This document shows positions 27,264-38,126 of a stretch of 64,000 bases of DNA, in pieces (within the stretch, counting starts at the first letter, position 1; each line of letters begins with the position of its first letter). A program made the translations under genes and the position numbers. Where the stretch lies: NCBI RefSeq assembly GCF_029168945.1, contig NC_083605.1:74232969-74296968 (forward strand), in the 5' to 3' direction. Below the pieces are notes generated by a model. The model was given only the letters and a program-made list of their open reading frames with translations, made no database searches and was not told where the DNA came from. The DNA comes from Cannabis sativa (Eukaryota; Streptophyta; Magnoliopsida; Rosales; Cannabaceae).

Positions 27264-30200
27264 ATGGCCGCTGCTGCTGTGATTTCCGTGGTGGTTCAGC
27301 TGTTGGGTTCTCTTCCTCTAGAAATGATAATCAAAGAAGTAAGCTTGCTTAACAATGTCCAAACCCGAGTTGAAAATTCCAAGAGAAAACTAAGGTCCAT
27401 TAAAGCTGTACTCCAAGACGCCGATAACAGAAGATGGAGTACTAACAGTAGTCAAAGTGTCAAACTTTGGCTCGAGATGCTTGAAGATGACTCTCAAGAG
27501 ATTCTTAACGTGCTCGATAGATGGAACACTCTAATTCTCAGATCCCAAATCGAGAAAGATATCGAATTGTTGGAATTTGGAAAGCAGAGCAGCAAGGTCA
27601 GTCGATTCATCTTTTCTTCTTCTTCTTCTTGCTTTTGTTATTTCCCTAAAGTTGAAAAACTGATTTCACACCGTGAGATTGTTCGTCAAATTGAGGAAAT
27701 TGAAGAGAAATTAACTATTGCTGCTAGTCAAATTGGTTCATTAGGTCTAATAGAGAACATAACAAGACTCAATAATACTAGTCGTGGGAGATTAGAGACT
27801 ACTTCCTTTGTTGATGAGGTTGAAATTCATGGTCGAGATATGGATGAGAAGGCCTTATTAGAAATGTTAATGTTAGATTTTGGACCACTAGAGGTGATTT
27901 CTGTGGTGGGTATGGGTGGACTTGGCAAGACTACTCTTGCTCAATTAGCATTTAATAATGAGGAAGTTAAGAATCACTTTCCCAAGAAAATTTGGGTAAG
28001 TGTTTCTGAGCCATTTGATCTACTCAACATTGCATCAGCAATTATTGAAAACCTTCTTAAAGATTATGATCATCAGTCTCCAATAATAACTGAGGAGAAA
28101 GATGAGGAAATGAGTAGTAGTAGTAGTAATGTGGCCCCGAAATTTCAAACCTTACAAGCAGCGCTTAATTGGATCACTAGTCGTCTAGGTAGAACTCGAT
28201 TTCTTCTAGTGCTAGACGATGTATGGAATGAAGAGTATAGTAAATGGGAGCCATTAGAGATAAGTTTGAAGAAGTTAGAACGAGTTGGGAGTCGAGTACT
28301 TGTTACCACGCGAAAGGAGAGTGTAGCGCGTTTGATGGGAACCAAATTTTCCCAAATTATTAAGTTGAAAGAGTTGAGCCAGAAAGAGTGTCAATTGATA
28401 TTTGAAAGACATGCCTTTAAGGATAGAAGAAGTGAAGAAATCGAAGAATTGAGGGATATAGGTGCTCAAATTGTGAGCAAGTGTAAAGGGTTACCTCTTG
28501 CAGCAAAGACTTTGGGTGGTCTTATGCGTTTCAAGGGAAGTAGACAAGAATGGGAGGATGTTTTGTGTAGTCATTTGTGGGAGTTAAATGTTCGTGAAGT
28601 TGAGCAATATCTCTTTGGTCCATTGCTATTAAGTTATATTGACTTATCTTCTTTAGAAAAACGTTGTTTGTTACATTGTGCCATATATCCAAAAGATCAT
28701 TTCATTGATAAGACACAACTGATTCAATTGTGGATGTCAGAAGGGTATCTAAATTCAGAAGAAGAAGGTTCGAATGTCTTTCAGAATTTAAGTATGCGAT
28801 CTTTTTTTCAAGATTTTCAAGAGGTAGAAGAAGATGTATTCGATGATGGTAATGTGGTTTGTAAGATGCATGACATATTACATGACTTTATTCAATATTT
28901 GACAAAAAGAGAGTATGAGATTGTAGAAGCTTTTATCATTAATTTAGATGGTAATCAGAGGAGGAGGCTCAGGAGATTCGAACTTGGTGATCAAAGAATC
29001 CGACATTTGACCATAACATTAGAATCTGAAGCTCAATTTCCTAATTTGAAATTGAGTAGTGACAATAAAAAGTTTTTGCACACCTTTCTTATTTTAAGGC
29101 AGGGAAAGAGCAGTGCTGTATGTGTTGATAGCTCTGTGTTTTTGAGTTTAAAACATCTTCGCAGTTTAAACTTGTCGAATTGTGGGCTCAAGAGTTTGCC
29201 AGAGAATATTGGGAGCTTGATACATTTGAGATATCTTGAGGTTACAAACAATCCTTTGGTGAAATTACCAGACACAATTTGTGACTTGTGCAACTTGCAA
29301 ACATTTAGATTGGAGCATGGCTGTCCATCACTGCTAGAGCTACCCGAAGGCATTGGGAAGTTAGTGAACTTAAGGTTTTTGTATCTTGGAGGCTGCAGCC
29401 GTTACGATTTCAAAGGATTACCAAAAGGTCTTTCGAAGCTTACTTCGCTGAGAATTTTAGATTGGTTTCAGAATCCCAAAAACAGCACAAAGTACTTAAC
29501 TCTCAGAGAGTTGACGACAATGGCGAATTCGAACAATCTCAAAATTAATCTGATGGCTCTTCGTTCGCATGATGCTGCTGCTGCTGCTTCTGATGAGGGT
29601 CATAACAAGATGGATCTAACCACTTTGGGAAGCATTTATGAACTTGTCATATACCCAAACATGATGACAAATGATCCCCATGATGTTGGATTATTTGAGT
29701 TTATCAAACCTCATCCAAAGTTGAAAGTTTTAATACTAAGAAAATGTAGCAGAATCCAAACATTCTCTCCAAAATGGTTAAAGTCCTTAACTTTATTGCG
29801 TGAGATTGAATTCTATCGTTGCTATTCCTTAGAGACATTAACTCCAGCTATTGGAAAACTACCTTCTCTAGAGACACTCCATTTCTGGGGCTTACACATC
29901 AAAAACATGGGGCCTGAAATTCTGGGGATAGCAGAAGAACAAGTTACTCCTCTATACCCCAGGCTTAAAGTGCTCAAATTTACAAGCGCGGAAAATTGGT
30001 TGGAGTGGAAAACAGATGCACCTTGTTGCGATGTAACGATCATGCCTTGTCTCCAATCCTTACATTTTAGCTATTGCAAAAGACTTCAAGTACTACCTGG
30101 CTTCCTTCATAACGTGCCTTTACAGTTTATTTACATAACAGAAGCAGAAATTCTTGAGAAGCATTGTCGAGTTAGGGACAAGAATGAGTGGCCCAAAATT

Positions 30201-30269
30201 TCTCACACCAAAAATATCCTCCTCAATGACATCCATGTACAAAAGGATGGTTGTTACTTTGGAGATTGA
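27264..30269 (+). CDS. CC-NB-LRR (CNL) intracellular immune receptor
   Basis: Single-exon gene of 1001 aa, intact. It is expected to act as a cytoplasmic ATP/ADP switch that detects a pathogen effector and triggers cell death. Rx-type coiled-coil domain to about residue 165 (LRSIKAVLQDADNRRW). NB-ARC: P-loop GMGGLGKTTL at about 216-225; RNBS-A KIWVSVSEPF; kinase-2 FLLVLDDVW at about 313-321; RNBS-B GSRVLVTTR; GLPL at about 409; RNBS-D CLLHCAIYPKDH; MHD in CKMHDILHDF at about 535. Leucine-rich repeats run from about 630 to the end. All nucleotide-binding motifs are canonical. The start ATG gives the usual hydrophobic N-terminus (MAAAAVISVVVQLL). A G-box CACGTG lies at 27155-27160. Closest relative in the window is the pseudogene at 16018-19175, in opposite orientation. 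RGA/I2-like CNL group by overall appearance. Confidence 0.95.
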   Translation: MAAAAVISVVVQLLGSLPLEMIIKEVSLLNNVQTRVENSKRKLRSIKAVLQDADNRRWSTNSSQSVKLWLEMLEDDSQEILNVLDRWNTLILRSQIEKDIELLEFGKQSSKVSRFIFSSSSSCFCYFPKVEKLISHREIVRQIEEIEEKLTIAASQIGSLGLIENITRLNNTSRGRLETTSFVDEVEIHGRDMDEKALLEMLMLDFGPLEVISVVGMGGLGKTTLAQLAFNNEEVKNHFPKKIWVSVSEPFDLLNIASAIIENLLKDYDHQSPIITEEKDEEMSSSSSNVAPKFQTLQAALNWITSRLGRTRFLLVLDDVWNEEYSKWEPLEISLKKLERVGSRVLVTTRKESVARLMGTKFSQIIKLKELSQKECQLIFERHAFKDRRSEEIEELRDIGAQIVSKCKGLPLAAKTLGGLMRFKGSRQEWEDVLCSHLWELNVREVEQYLFGPLLLSYIDLSSLEKRCLLHCAIYPKDHFIDKTQLIQLWMSEGYLNSEEEGSNVFQNLSMRSFFQDFQEVEEDVFDDGNVVCKMHDILHDFIQYLTKREYEIVEAFIINLDGNQRRRLRRFELGDQRIRHLTITLESEAQFPNLKLSSDNKKFLHTFLILRQGKSSAVCVDSSVFLSLKHLRSLNLSNCGLKSLPENIGSLIHLRYLEVTNNPLVKLPDTICDLCNLQTFRLEHGCPSLLELPEGIGKLVNLRFLYLGGCSRYDFKGLPKGLSKLTSLRILDWFQNPKNSTKYLTLRELTTMANSNNLKINLMALRSHDAAAAASDEGHNKMDLTTLGSIYELVIYPNMMTNDPHDVGLFEFIKPHPKLKVLILRKCSRIQTFSPKWLKSLTLLREIEFYRCYSLETLTPAIGKLPSLETLHFWGLHIKNMGPEILGIAEEQVTPLYPRLKVLKFTSAENWLEWKTDAPCCDVTIMPCLQSLHFSYCKRLQVLPGFLHNVPLQFIYITEAEILEKHCRVRDKNEWPKISHTKNILLNDIHVQKDGCYFGD

Positions 30270-31632
30270 ATTGGTTTCCACTACCCCATCTTGAGTCTTC
30301 ACTACTTCAGGTATTTATTGATATAAATTTCAGTATCTTTTTCATGCATAACAAAGAAAAAAAAGACAGTTATTTAGCTAATTAACAATGCTAATTAAAC
30401 TTTATGTGTACCTTCATTTTAGATTCTAAGGTAGTTACTTGTTTGTATTGGAACCTAGCCATTGGTAGAAATGGTTCATCTCAACACTTAGTTAAAACAG
30501 ATAAAGCAATGGCTTATTGCACAACTTGGATTGAGCCTCACCAACACTTATATATAGGTCTCAACGCTCTCAAGTCTCTCGAATGCTCATACTGCAGAAT
30601 TCAGAGATAACTTAGCGAGAGATTGTCCGAGATTTACTGAGTGTATGTGTGGAGGGTTATAATGGGCGTATCATTCTTGAAGTGATTTCCCTCGACGTGA
30701 GAAACTTTGTAATAGTTGATTGTGAATGTAATCTTTTAGACATAATTAAGTGTGTAATGCTAACTATTCTTATTAATAAAGATTCAATTTGACTCTTTAT
30801 CGAGCTAAATTTTTATCTTTTGTCTTTGATTCTGTTTAGTTTAATTTATTTGATTTTTGTAAAAACATTAGACATCATTTCTGTAATTTTTGCTTATGTA
30901 ATTTACAGTATAAATACTTTTAATAATATTTAAATTTTATTTTCGAAATTCCTATAAAATATTTAGTTGTTAAGTGTCAAGTCAATAATCACATAACCAT
31001 AAGTCATCAAATTTTTATTTTTTATTTATAAATTAATTTAATAAATATATTAATAAAAAAATGACACATGAATAATAACTTTACATTCAACTATCAAAAA
31101 TTACAAAGTTATAACTTTATTATTACCGTAAAAAAATTAAACTTAAATATTTATCTTCAATCAAAAATTAAAATTTAAATAATTACACGGCAAATTACTC
31201 AATCGCTCTTTTTAATTTTTAAAACTACTCTCCAATTCTCATAAAACCCACATGGAATCCAACAACCCCTCCCTCATGACAGATAGCTAGCTTCATAATA
31301 AGCCCAAATTTTATAAAATTAGCATAATATACATTAAAAGCCACCAAATATATAATATAATCCCAAATTGAACATTGACTGAATATTAATAACAACATAT
31401 TATAAACAAAAATAAACCAAATTAGGCATGAAAATATTATAAAACGACTTATAAGGTTAATTAACATGAGTCTTCAAACTCATGCGCTGTATATATATAT
31501 CATCATCTAGTGTCATATAAAATATTATTATGACACGTTAGATTATGTGTTGTATAATCCATCTTAATATTAATATTAATATTAATAAACCACCTTCGAC
31601 GAATCTCTAATCATGATTATCAATAATACAAC
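30270..31632. other. NLR 3' region and spacer before first LEA_2 gene
   Basis: The first part (to about 30,790) is somewhat less AT-rich and ends with TTAATAAAGATTC near 30774, a plausible polyadenylation signal, so a long or spliced NLR 3' UTR is possible. The remainder is AT-rich with no recognised feature. Confidence 0.45.
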
Positions 31633-31722
31633 TATATAACACCATCTTCTTCACCTTCAATCTTCATAATCACATAGAAAGATCCAAATTAGTAACAAAA
31701 AAAAAGTGAGACAAAGAAAAAA

Positions 31723-32379
31723 ATGGATGAGAAAAATGGAGAGGTGGTCGAGCCAGAATCAGCTACAACGCAACCACCCAACAATGAGCACAAATTCAAG
31801 AGAAGAATGGTGGTATTGGGCATCATTATCGCCATGATTGCGTGTTTACTACTATTCATTGGTTTGATTTTCGGGCTCGTAATTCTTAGAGCCAAGGCTC
31901 CTATTCTAACCCTAAACAAAAAGAATTTTAATCTTCAAAGTTTCAATTCTTCCTCTTCTTCTACTTCTTTCGATATAACCTTTGCAACTCAAATAAGAGT
32001 TCGTAACCCTAATTTCGGGCCCTATAGATTCGAAAACACCACCGCCACCTTCACCAACCGCGGGGCCACCGTGGGACATGTTATCATTCCCAAGGCTAAG
32101 GTTAAAGGTATAACAACCAAAAAGATTGATGTGATTGTGAGTTTGAGTTCGTCTCAATTGCCAAATAATGCTGATCGTACTAAAGAGTTGACCGCAGGGT
32201 CGTTGACTTTAGTTGCTAGGGCAACAATGAGTGGGAAACTTAAAGTTATGGGATTGGTGAAGAGGAAGAGAGTGAGTAATTTGAATTGCAATCTTGTTAT
32301 TGATATCAATAAAAAGAAGATCAAATCTTTAAAATGTAAAATCCCATTTAGAGATAGGAGATATAGGTCCCATGTCTAG
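31723..32379 (+). CDS. LEA_2 domain / NHL-type membrane protein
   Basis: Intronless, 218 aa. Short cytosolic N-terminus rich in Glu, Pro and Thr, a basic stop-transfer KFKRR, one transmembrane helix at about 29-55, then the LEA_2 domain (FATQIRVRNPNFGPYRFENT...) outside the membrane, and a basic tail (FRDRRYRSHV). The RNPNFGPY motif is the LEA_2 signature. Proteins of this NDR1/HIN1-like type sit in the plasma membrane and are often linked to defence or stress; the exact role is unknown. A TATATAA box lies at 31633-31639, 84 bp before the ATG. It is the most diverged member of the cluster (the others share a Lys/Pro-rich tail that it lacks). Confidence 0.88.
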   Translation: MDEKNGEVVEPESATTQPPNNEHKFKRRMVVLGIIIAMIACLLLFIGLIFGLVILRAKAPILTLNKKNFNLQSFNSSSSSTSFDITFATQIRVRNPNFGPYRFENTTATFTNRGATVGHVIIPKAKVKGITTKKIDVIVSLSSSQLPNNADRTKELTAGSLTLVARATMSGKLKVMGLVKRKRVSNLNCNLVIDINKKKIKSLKCKIPFRDRRYRSHV

Positions 32380-33690
32380 GACATTAATTTTATGATGATT
32401 TTAGAGGATCAGTACTGAGATATGTATAAGCTCAAAACTATTTGTTTTTTATTTTTTATTTATTTTTTTATTTTTAATTTTCTTTCATGAGTGATTTGGT
32501 GGTTCATTATTATTTATTAAGCTTATTTATTTAGAATGGGTGTGAAGCTATAGCTTTCGCTTTGAATTTTTTCTTTTTAAATTTTGTAATATAATCATTT
32601 GTATTTTTTATGTATGTATAATTTTATCTTCAGTTGTTCATTCATTTATTTCTTTTCTTTTTATGTGGATTTATTTGTATAAAAATAACTTTGTAATATT
32701 TATCTTCAATCGTCGCATTAATATTTATTTGTATAAAGTTATGTTACTTCTATATTATAACTAGTGGTGGATTAATAGATTAATAAATAGGTTTATGATT
32801 AAATTAAAACGTTCTATGAAATGTTCTAGCTATTTATTTTACAGATACAATAATTTGTGGTATATAATAAATAAATATATGTGAATAAAAAACACTGAAT
32901 ACTATATTATATAGCATGAAAGTCTTTTTTTTTAAAAGAATGTCGACTAGCTAATTAAATTAGATTTTTTTTTCTTCTTAATTGAATAATACAAATAGAA
33001 AATAAATAGAAAAAAATCATGCAATTTGTATATTTGAATAATATATTATATAGCTGCCCTTGATGATGTGGTGTTATTCTTAACATATACACAATTTATT
33101 TTCTTTTATATCTGTTTTTAGTATTTTTTTTTGTTGCTATTTTATTCAAATAATTAGTTAACAACCCGCGTTTCGCGGCGGATGTTTAAAAAAATTTAAT
33201 ATTACTAATTTTTCATATAATTTTTCTTTGATAATATGAGAAGTTAGGTGTACAAATAGGTAACTTTGACATGTAATTATAAAATCTCTTTTTTACAATG
33301 GAAGTCCGAAATTTAAAATTGTTCTCATCATTGTATATATTACCTATTGTCATTACCGTATCTCATTAACTCTAGTTTACAAAAAAATTAAAAAATGTGA
33401 TAGATTTGGAGTTATTATTTTTTTTAAAAAAAAATTAAAATAGAAAAATGAAAAATTAAGGAAAAAATAAATAGAGATATTTATATTTTAGAGAAATTAC
33501 CTCATATACTATTTTTTATTTTTTTAAAAAAAAATTTACGATTTGGATTGCTCCGATGATTTTTATCTCAATTGTTATGTGAATTTTGGTTGAGATTTAT
33601 GTTGCTCCGTTAGTTGCTATATGGTTCTTATATGAAATTCCGTAAAGTCTAAAAATAAAAAAAGTTCATGTAATTTATATGAATTAATAT
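32380..33690. other. AT-rich spacer after first LEA_2 gene
   Basis: No gene. The first stretch is probably the 3' UTR. At 33165-33177 an odd GC-rich spot, CCGCGTTTCGCGG, forms a short hairpin in otherwise AT-rich DNA; such CCGCG...CGCGG spots mark ends of some dispersed plant repeats, but no partner end was found. Confidence 0.45.
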
Positions 33691-33699
33691 TGTTAGGCT

Positions 33700-34200
33700 A
33701 AAATTAGTCTAAGTTTCGGGTCATATTTTCGGTTAGTTTTCACTCTTTGTTTCTAGTTTTAGGGCTATTTTACGCTTGATTCTTTTGTTTCAGGTCCTTG
33801 GGTGTTTAAAGAAAGTATGTACAAAAATTGAGGACGCGTGGTGAAAGAATCGAGAAGAAAAACCAAATATTGTGTCGCTGCCTGTTCCAGTCGCGACGGG
33901 AACTGGCAGAAAGATTTTCAAGAAATCGCAGCTTAACCCCGTCGCGACGGGGGCATTGCCAGTCGCGACGGGGACCCAGAGACGGGATTTTTGGGCAGTT
34001 TCGTAATTTCACAAATTTTAAAGATGAGATTTGGTTTAAATAGAGAGAGTTCGTGAAAATTAGGGGGAATTCAGAATTAGAACCCTAGAAACAAAGAAGG
34101 AGGCTAGAAGAGCGACTTGTGGCGACTCGGATCAATTGCTTCAACTAGTTCTTTCTCTTCTCTTTAATTTTTCTATGCTATTTTCTGTTTCAATGTTAAT
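33700..34200 (+). repeat. LTR-like/repeat sequence with three CGTCGCGACGGG boxes
   Basis: A locally GC-richer block. The core GTCGCGAC is repeated at 33890-33897, 33941-33948 and 33962-33969; the middle copy sits in a 16-bp perfect palindrome CCCCGTCGCGACGGGG (33937-33952). No ORF over 75 codons is credible. The look is that of the untranslated leader or LTR of an old retroelement, but no second LTR, primer site or coding part is present, so the class is open. Confidence 0.5.
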
Positions 34201-34381
34201 TATGGATTTGATTATGGATGTTTTGAACTAAACTCCTATTTAGGGAGAATGATGAATGTTGTTTAAGTTTTTCCTAGTTAATGAATAAAGCTAATAATAC
34301 TAATTAATATTTATAAAGCTAATACACTTATCTATCTATAAAGTCCCTAAACCCTAAATAATACTAATTTAAGAGATTTTA

Positions 34382-34564
34382 GAGTACCATATAACTGCCT
34401 CATATTTCTCCTTTACATATATATATAGATAGATAAATGTATAAGTTTAAATATTGGTAAATATAAGTAAAAATTAAAAAAATAGAGAGAATAAAGGAGA
34501 AAAGAGAAAATTAATTTTGCTGCGATTTTTAAAACGTCATATCACTGCATCATATAGATATATT

Positions 34565-34615
<51 letters not shown>

Positions 34616-35083
34616 AAATTGCGGTATTAATACGTAAACTTGTAAGTTATTACTGTTATATACCCAAACATAATTAATAGTGGGTAAAATACTTAAAATC
34701 TCCTTGGTAGGATACGTATAGCAGAAGAGAAGCTCTTTATACAAAATATGAGATTAATAAAACCTCCACGGTGAATTCTTAGGTTCGGTATGGAGGATTT
34801 TTTCTTTATATCACTGCCTTAATTAATAATAATAATAATATCGTTGTATCTTATTATATATAGTGTTTTTCTTTTTAAAAAATAATTGAATTATGGTAGA
34901 TATTTTGATGGATTATTTATTAAAATAATAGTAAAATACTAATTTATAGATTTATGCTCTAATAAAATATTAAAAATGAGAGAATTAAGGATATTTGAGA
35001 AAAATAGCTTTAGAAAAATTTTAGAGTGCCACATTACCGCCTCATACTTCTCCTTTATATATATATAGATATATAGATATATA
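34382..35083. repeat. Pair of about 55-bp direct repeats with a microsatellite between
   Basis: 34382-34437 and 35022-35083 share TTAGAGTACCATATAACTGC / TTAGAGTGCCACATTACCGC followed by CTCATAYTTCTCCTTTA and an (ATATAG) run. A third, partial copy lies near 34532 (AAACGTCATATCACTGCATC). Bases 34566-34612 are a pure (AAT)n tract. Probably two ends or two copies of a dispersed non-coding element. Confidence 0.65.
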
Positions 35084-35159
35084 TATAGACTTGTCGTAAA
35101 TACATTTTTTTAAATATTAATATTTATTGTATGCTAAATTAATAGTACCAGAGATTCCT

Positions 35160-35567
35160 AGATGCATATCGTTAGAAAAACTTAATGTGGCACGAAATAG
35201 ATAGGACCATCTATTCTCCCTGGCCAAGTTTGGCATTCTCACAAGATACAAAGATAGGGGAGATTGGACACAAGTATTTGGTCTCGAACAAGATATGTCG
35301 GGACAAAGACTACAAACCTAGTAAAGGAAGCTCCTTGCCAAGTATGCTCTTGAATTTCTCTACCATCCGATAGGACTTTACCCTCCAGGGCAGCCAATAG
35401 GTTGGGGTAACGCTTTGATTTTCTTTGATTTAGGAAAAGTGGAAGCAACGCGTTTGGGTAGTACATTAGGCGTGGGTCCTCACATTTGCCTAAAATGGAA
35501 GGACATTGTAGCTTGTCCCTGCGATTGGACAATAGTTGTGAGTCTGTGGTCATGAATGGTCAAAACC

Positions 35568-35603
<36 letters not shown>

Positions 35604-36040
35604 AACAAAACCCAACACTTTAATTAGTAGCCCTAGGGGATGCTATAATTGTCGGGGTATCAATTTAAGTCCCACATTAAAAAAATAAACAAGAGTTGCT
35701 TACAATATAAGTGTTCTACCTACTTCATTAGTATGAAGTCTTTTAAGAAAGTGTCTAAAACTAAAACTATGAGGTGGTGGCCCAACAAAATAGAAGAATA
35801 GGGCCGAACATAGTGGGGTAGCAGCACGAGCTTGGAGCCCAAGTACTTTTATTTGTTGCTAATTGTGATCTCTTCTCCTGAATAATGCAAAATGATTTCC
35901 CTTTTCTTTCCCGTACTCAAAACTTGTAGCTTGTTCTTTTTAAGCATCCCATTGAGGGACTTAAACATGGTTAATGTAATAATAATGACTTATAAACTAA
36001 ACGCTCTAAAAAAATTAGGTGTTTAACTTCTTTTAAACTT
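35160..36040. other. Repeat-like spacer with (CAA)n tract
   Basis: No protein family is recognised in either strand, though base composition from 35,190 to 35,550 is higher in GC than the surroundings and looks like decayed transposon sequence. A (CAA)n microsatellite occupies about 35566-35601. A TGTCGGGGTATC-like start near 35650 followed by GTCCCACATT recalls LTR ends but has no partner. Confidence 0.4.
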
Positions 36041-36128
36041 TCTTAAATACTTATTTTCTTCTCTTAATCTAGTCAATCAAAAATACTCTGTATACTACTC
36101 TCTTAAATACTTATTTTCTTCTCTTAAA
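36041..36128. repeat. Short direct duplication
   Basis: A 27-bp segment beginning TCTTAAATACTTATTTTCTT occurs at 36041-36067 and again at about 36102-36128, roughly 61 bp apart. Confidence 0.85.
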
Positions 36129-36598
36129 TCATAATTTTAGTTACATTTTACATTGCTCATAATATTTCTTGAAATTTGTGGAAAACTCTATATTTTACAT
36201 AATTATAAGTGTCATGTAATTTTATCAATGAATAATTATTTACTCCATAATTTTTGACACGAGGATTTAACTTCAAACAACTATCTCAATATATGTGTAT
36301 ATATGTATATATACAGGGCAGCCCTGAGTATTAATGGATTCAAGAATATTTTTTTTGTGTTATATCTAGAGTGAAGTGTGACCATTGTTAGGCTTATTTG
36401 ACAAAAATTTACAAAAAAAAAAATACGATTTTTTAATGCATAAAAGTGCACTACATACAAATTTTTGACCTTGGGACGGTCCTTGAGTTGAAATAGGTCA
36501 TAGATAAAAGAAAAATTGGACTCTTACTATAAAGATAAATGGTATTTTTAAAAATTATTAAAAAAATATGTATATTTTTTAAAATATATTTTTTTTAT

Positions 36599-36725
36599 TT
36601 GGGCCCTAGGCGCGGGCTTAGCCGGCTTATGCCTAGACCCGACCCTGAGTGGGCCCTAAACTGTCTTAACTCAAATACGGACCTAACCCGCCTTAACCCA
36701 AGCATAGAACCAGCCTCAGTCCAGA
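36599..36725. repeat. Degenerate GGACCC/GACCCG-type array, copy A
   Basis: A short GC-rich patch of CCTAGACCCGACCCTGAGTG and related hexamers lies inside AT-rich DNA. It resembles the larger arrays at 45.9, 49.96 and 58.7 kb. Confidence 0.6.
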
Positions 36726-37239
36726 GCTAAATCTATATATCTATTTAATATTATAAATTATTTAAAATTTATCAAAAATTGATAAAATGTACATCTACTT
36801 TTTATTTATTTTTTATTTAACTATAGGTCAAATTTAAAGGTATTAATTAACACTAATTTACTAATATAGACTTGTATGTATTCCCCTCACTTGGAAACTG
36901 ATGAGTCGTTTTAAATATTATTTAAATTACAAATGTTTAAATGTATATATGCATGCACCATTTCAAAAAATAAAACTAAAAAAATGTATAATTAAACAAT
37001 TATAAACCATAAAAAATTGTCCACAATAATCTCATCCTTATTATACTTCCTATAGTTTTCCTTTGGCCAGCAGCCATAATCATTTTCTTCCAATAAATTA
37101 ACCATCAACAAAGTCAAATCTCTCATCCAAATAGGCCACTATCAATTAATATATAAAAGTGTTTAAACTATATATTGATATATAAAAATATACACACACG
37201 TTTCCAAAACTAATTAATATTAATAATTAAGTCTAATAT

Positions 37240-37284
37240 TTGACCAAACTTTCATCCTAAACAACAAACCAAATACTATAAATA
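37240..37284 (+). promoter_or_regulatory. W-box and TATA box of LEA_2 copy 2
   Basis: TTGACC (37240-37245, in ATTTGACCAAAC) lies 37 bp before TATAAATA (37277-37284), 117 bp before the start codon. The same pair is found upstream of the copies at 47128 and 51225. TTGAC is the core bound by WRKY factors; that it is used here is inference. Confidence 0.65.
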
Positions 37285-37400
37285 ACCTCTCCCCATAAGT
37301 GATCTCACCACAAAGCAAAAAACACATACATATACATATACCCATAAGTATATATATACATATAGTGATCATCACATATACAATATATAGATCTCTTAAA

Positions 37401-38126
37401 ATGGGTGAGAACAAAGATCAAGAATACCCTTTGGCCAAATCTAATGGAAGTGATCAAGAGTCGGGAGATTTATCAGCTAAGGAGCTCAAACGCCAGAAGA
37501 TGAACAAGATAGCCAAATATGTGGCTGTTTTTCTAATTTGTGTACTCATTACATTTATAGTTTTGGTATTTACTCTTGTTAAGTCTCCACGGGTCATTTT
37601 ATTAGGCAATGCTCATCTTCAAACATTGAAAACAACTACTAATACTTCTTCTTTCGATAAGAGTTTCTCAACCCAAATTAGGATCAAGAACACCAATTTC
37701 GGGCCCTACAAGTTCGAAGCCACCACCCTCAACTTCACCCACAGTGGAGCCACCGTAGCACAAGTTGTCATTCCTAAGGGCAAGGCCAAAACCATGTCCA
37801 CCAAAACTATTAATAATGTCATTGTTAGGTTGAGTTCGACTCAACTGCCAAATAATGTTGACCAAGATAGCGATGAGTTGACTCTTGGAATATTGACTTT
37901 GAGTAGTTCCACGAGAATGAGCGGGAAAGTGGAAGTGATGTCGATCATGAAGAAAAAGAAGTCCATCATGGTCAACTGCGCTATTACTATTGATGTCGCT
38001 CTTAATAAGAATGTTCAGAGTTTGCAATGTTCGAGCAAGAAATCGAGAAAACCAATGGTACTTAAACCCAAGAAAATTAAACCAAAGTCCCAGCCGAAAA
38101 AGAATACAATAACAAAAAAAGCTTGA
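37401..38126 (+). CDS. LEA_2 domain / NHL-type membrane protein, copy 2
   Basis: Intronless, 241 aa from the ATG at 37401. I chose this start over the in-frame one at 37299 because it lies below the TATA box and its MGEN start is shared with the 47128 copy. N-terminus is polar and charged (about 1-36), transmembrane helix about 39-60 ending at LVKSP, then LEA_2 domain (STQIRIKNTNFGPYKFE at about 90-106) and a very basic Lys/Pro tail (SRKPMVLKPKKIKPK). Topology is probably inside-out: N-terminus cytosolic, LEA_2 domain apoplastic. About 93% identical to the 47128 copy by eye (16 differences in 241), 15 of them in or before residue 115 or in the last ten residues. Function beyond the family is unknown. 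Confidence 0.9.
   Translation: MGENKDQEYPLAKSNGSDQESGDLSAKELKRQKMNKIAKYVAVFLICVLITFIVLVFTLVKSPRVILLGNAHLQTLKTTTNTSSFDKSFSTQIRIKNTNFGPYKFEATTLNFTHSGATVAQVVIPKGKAKTMSTKTINNVIVRLSSTQLPNNVDQDSDELTLGILTLSSSTRMSGKVEVMSIMKKKKSIMVNCAITIDVALNKNVQSLQCSSKKSRKPMVLKPKKIKPKSQPKKNTITKKA

Noticed and set aside
35239..35553. 104-codon minus-strand ORF in a GC-richer patch
   Set aside because: No family resemblance in either strand; more likely decayed repeat sequence.
37299..37400. Upstream in-frame start for LEA_2 copy 2
   Set aside because: It would add 34 residues of Ile/His-rich low-complexity peptide from the leader, absent in the twin at 47128, where only the MGEN start fits.
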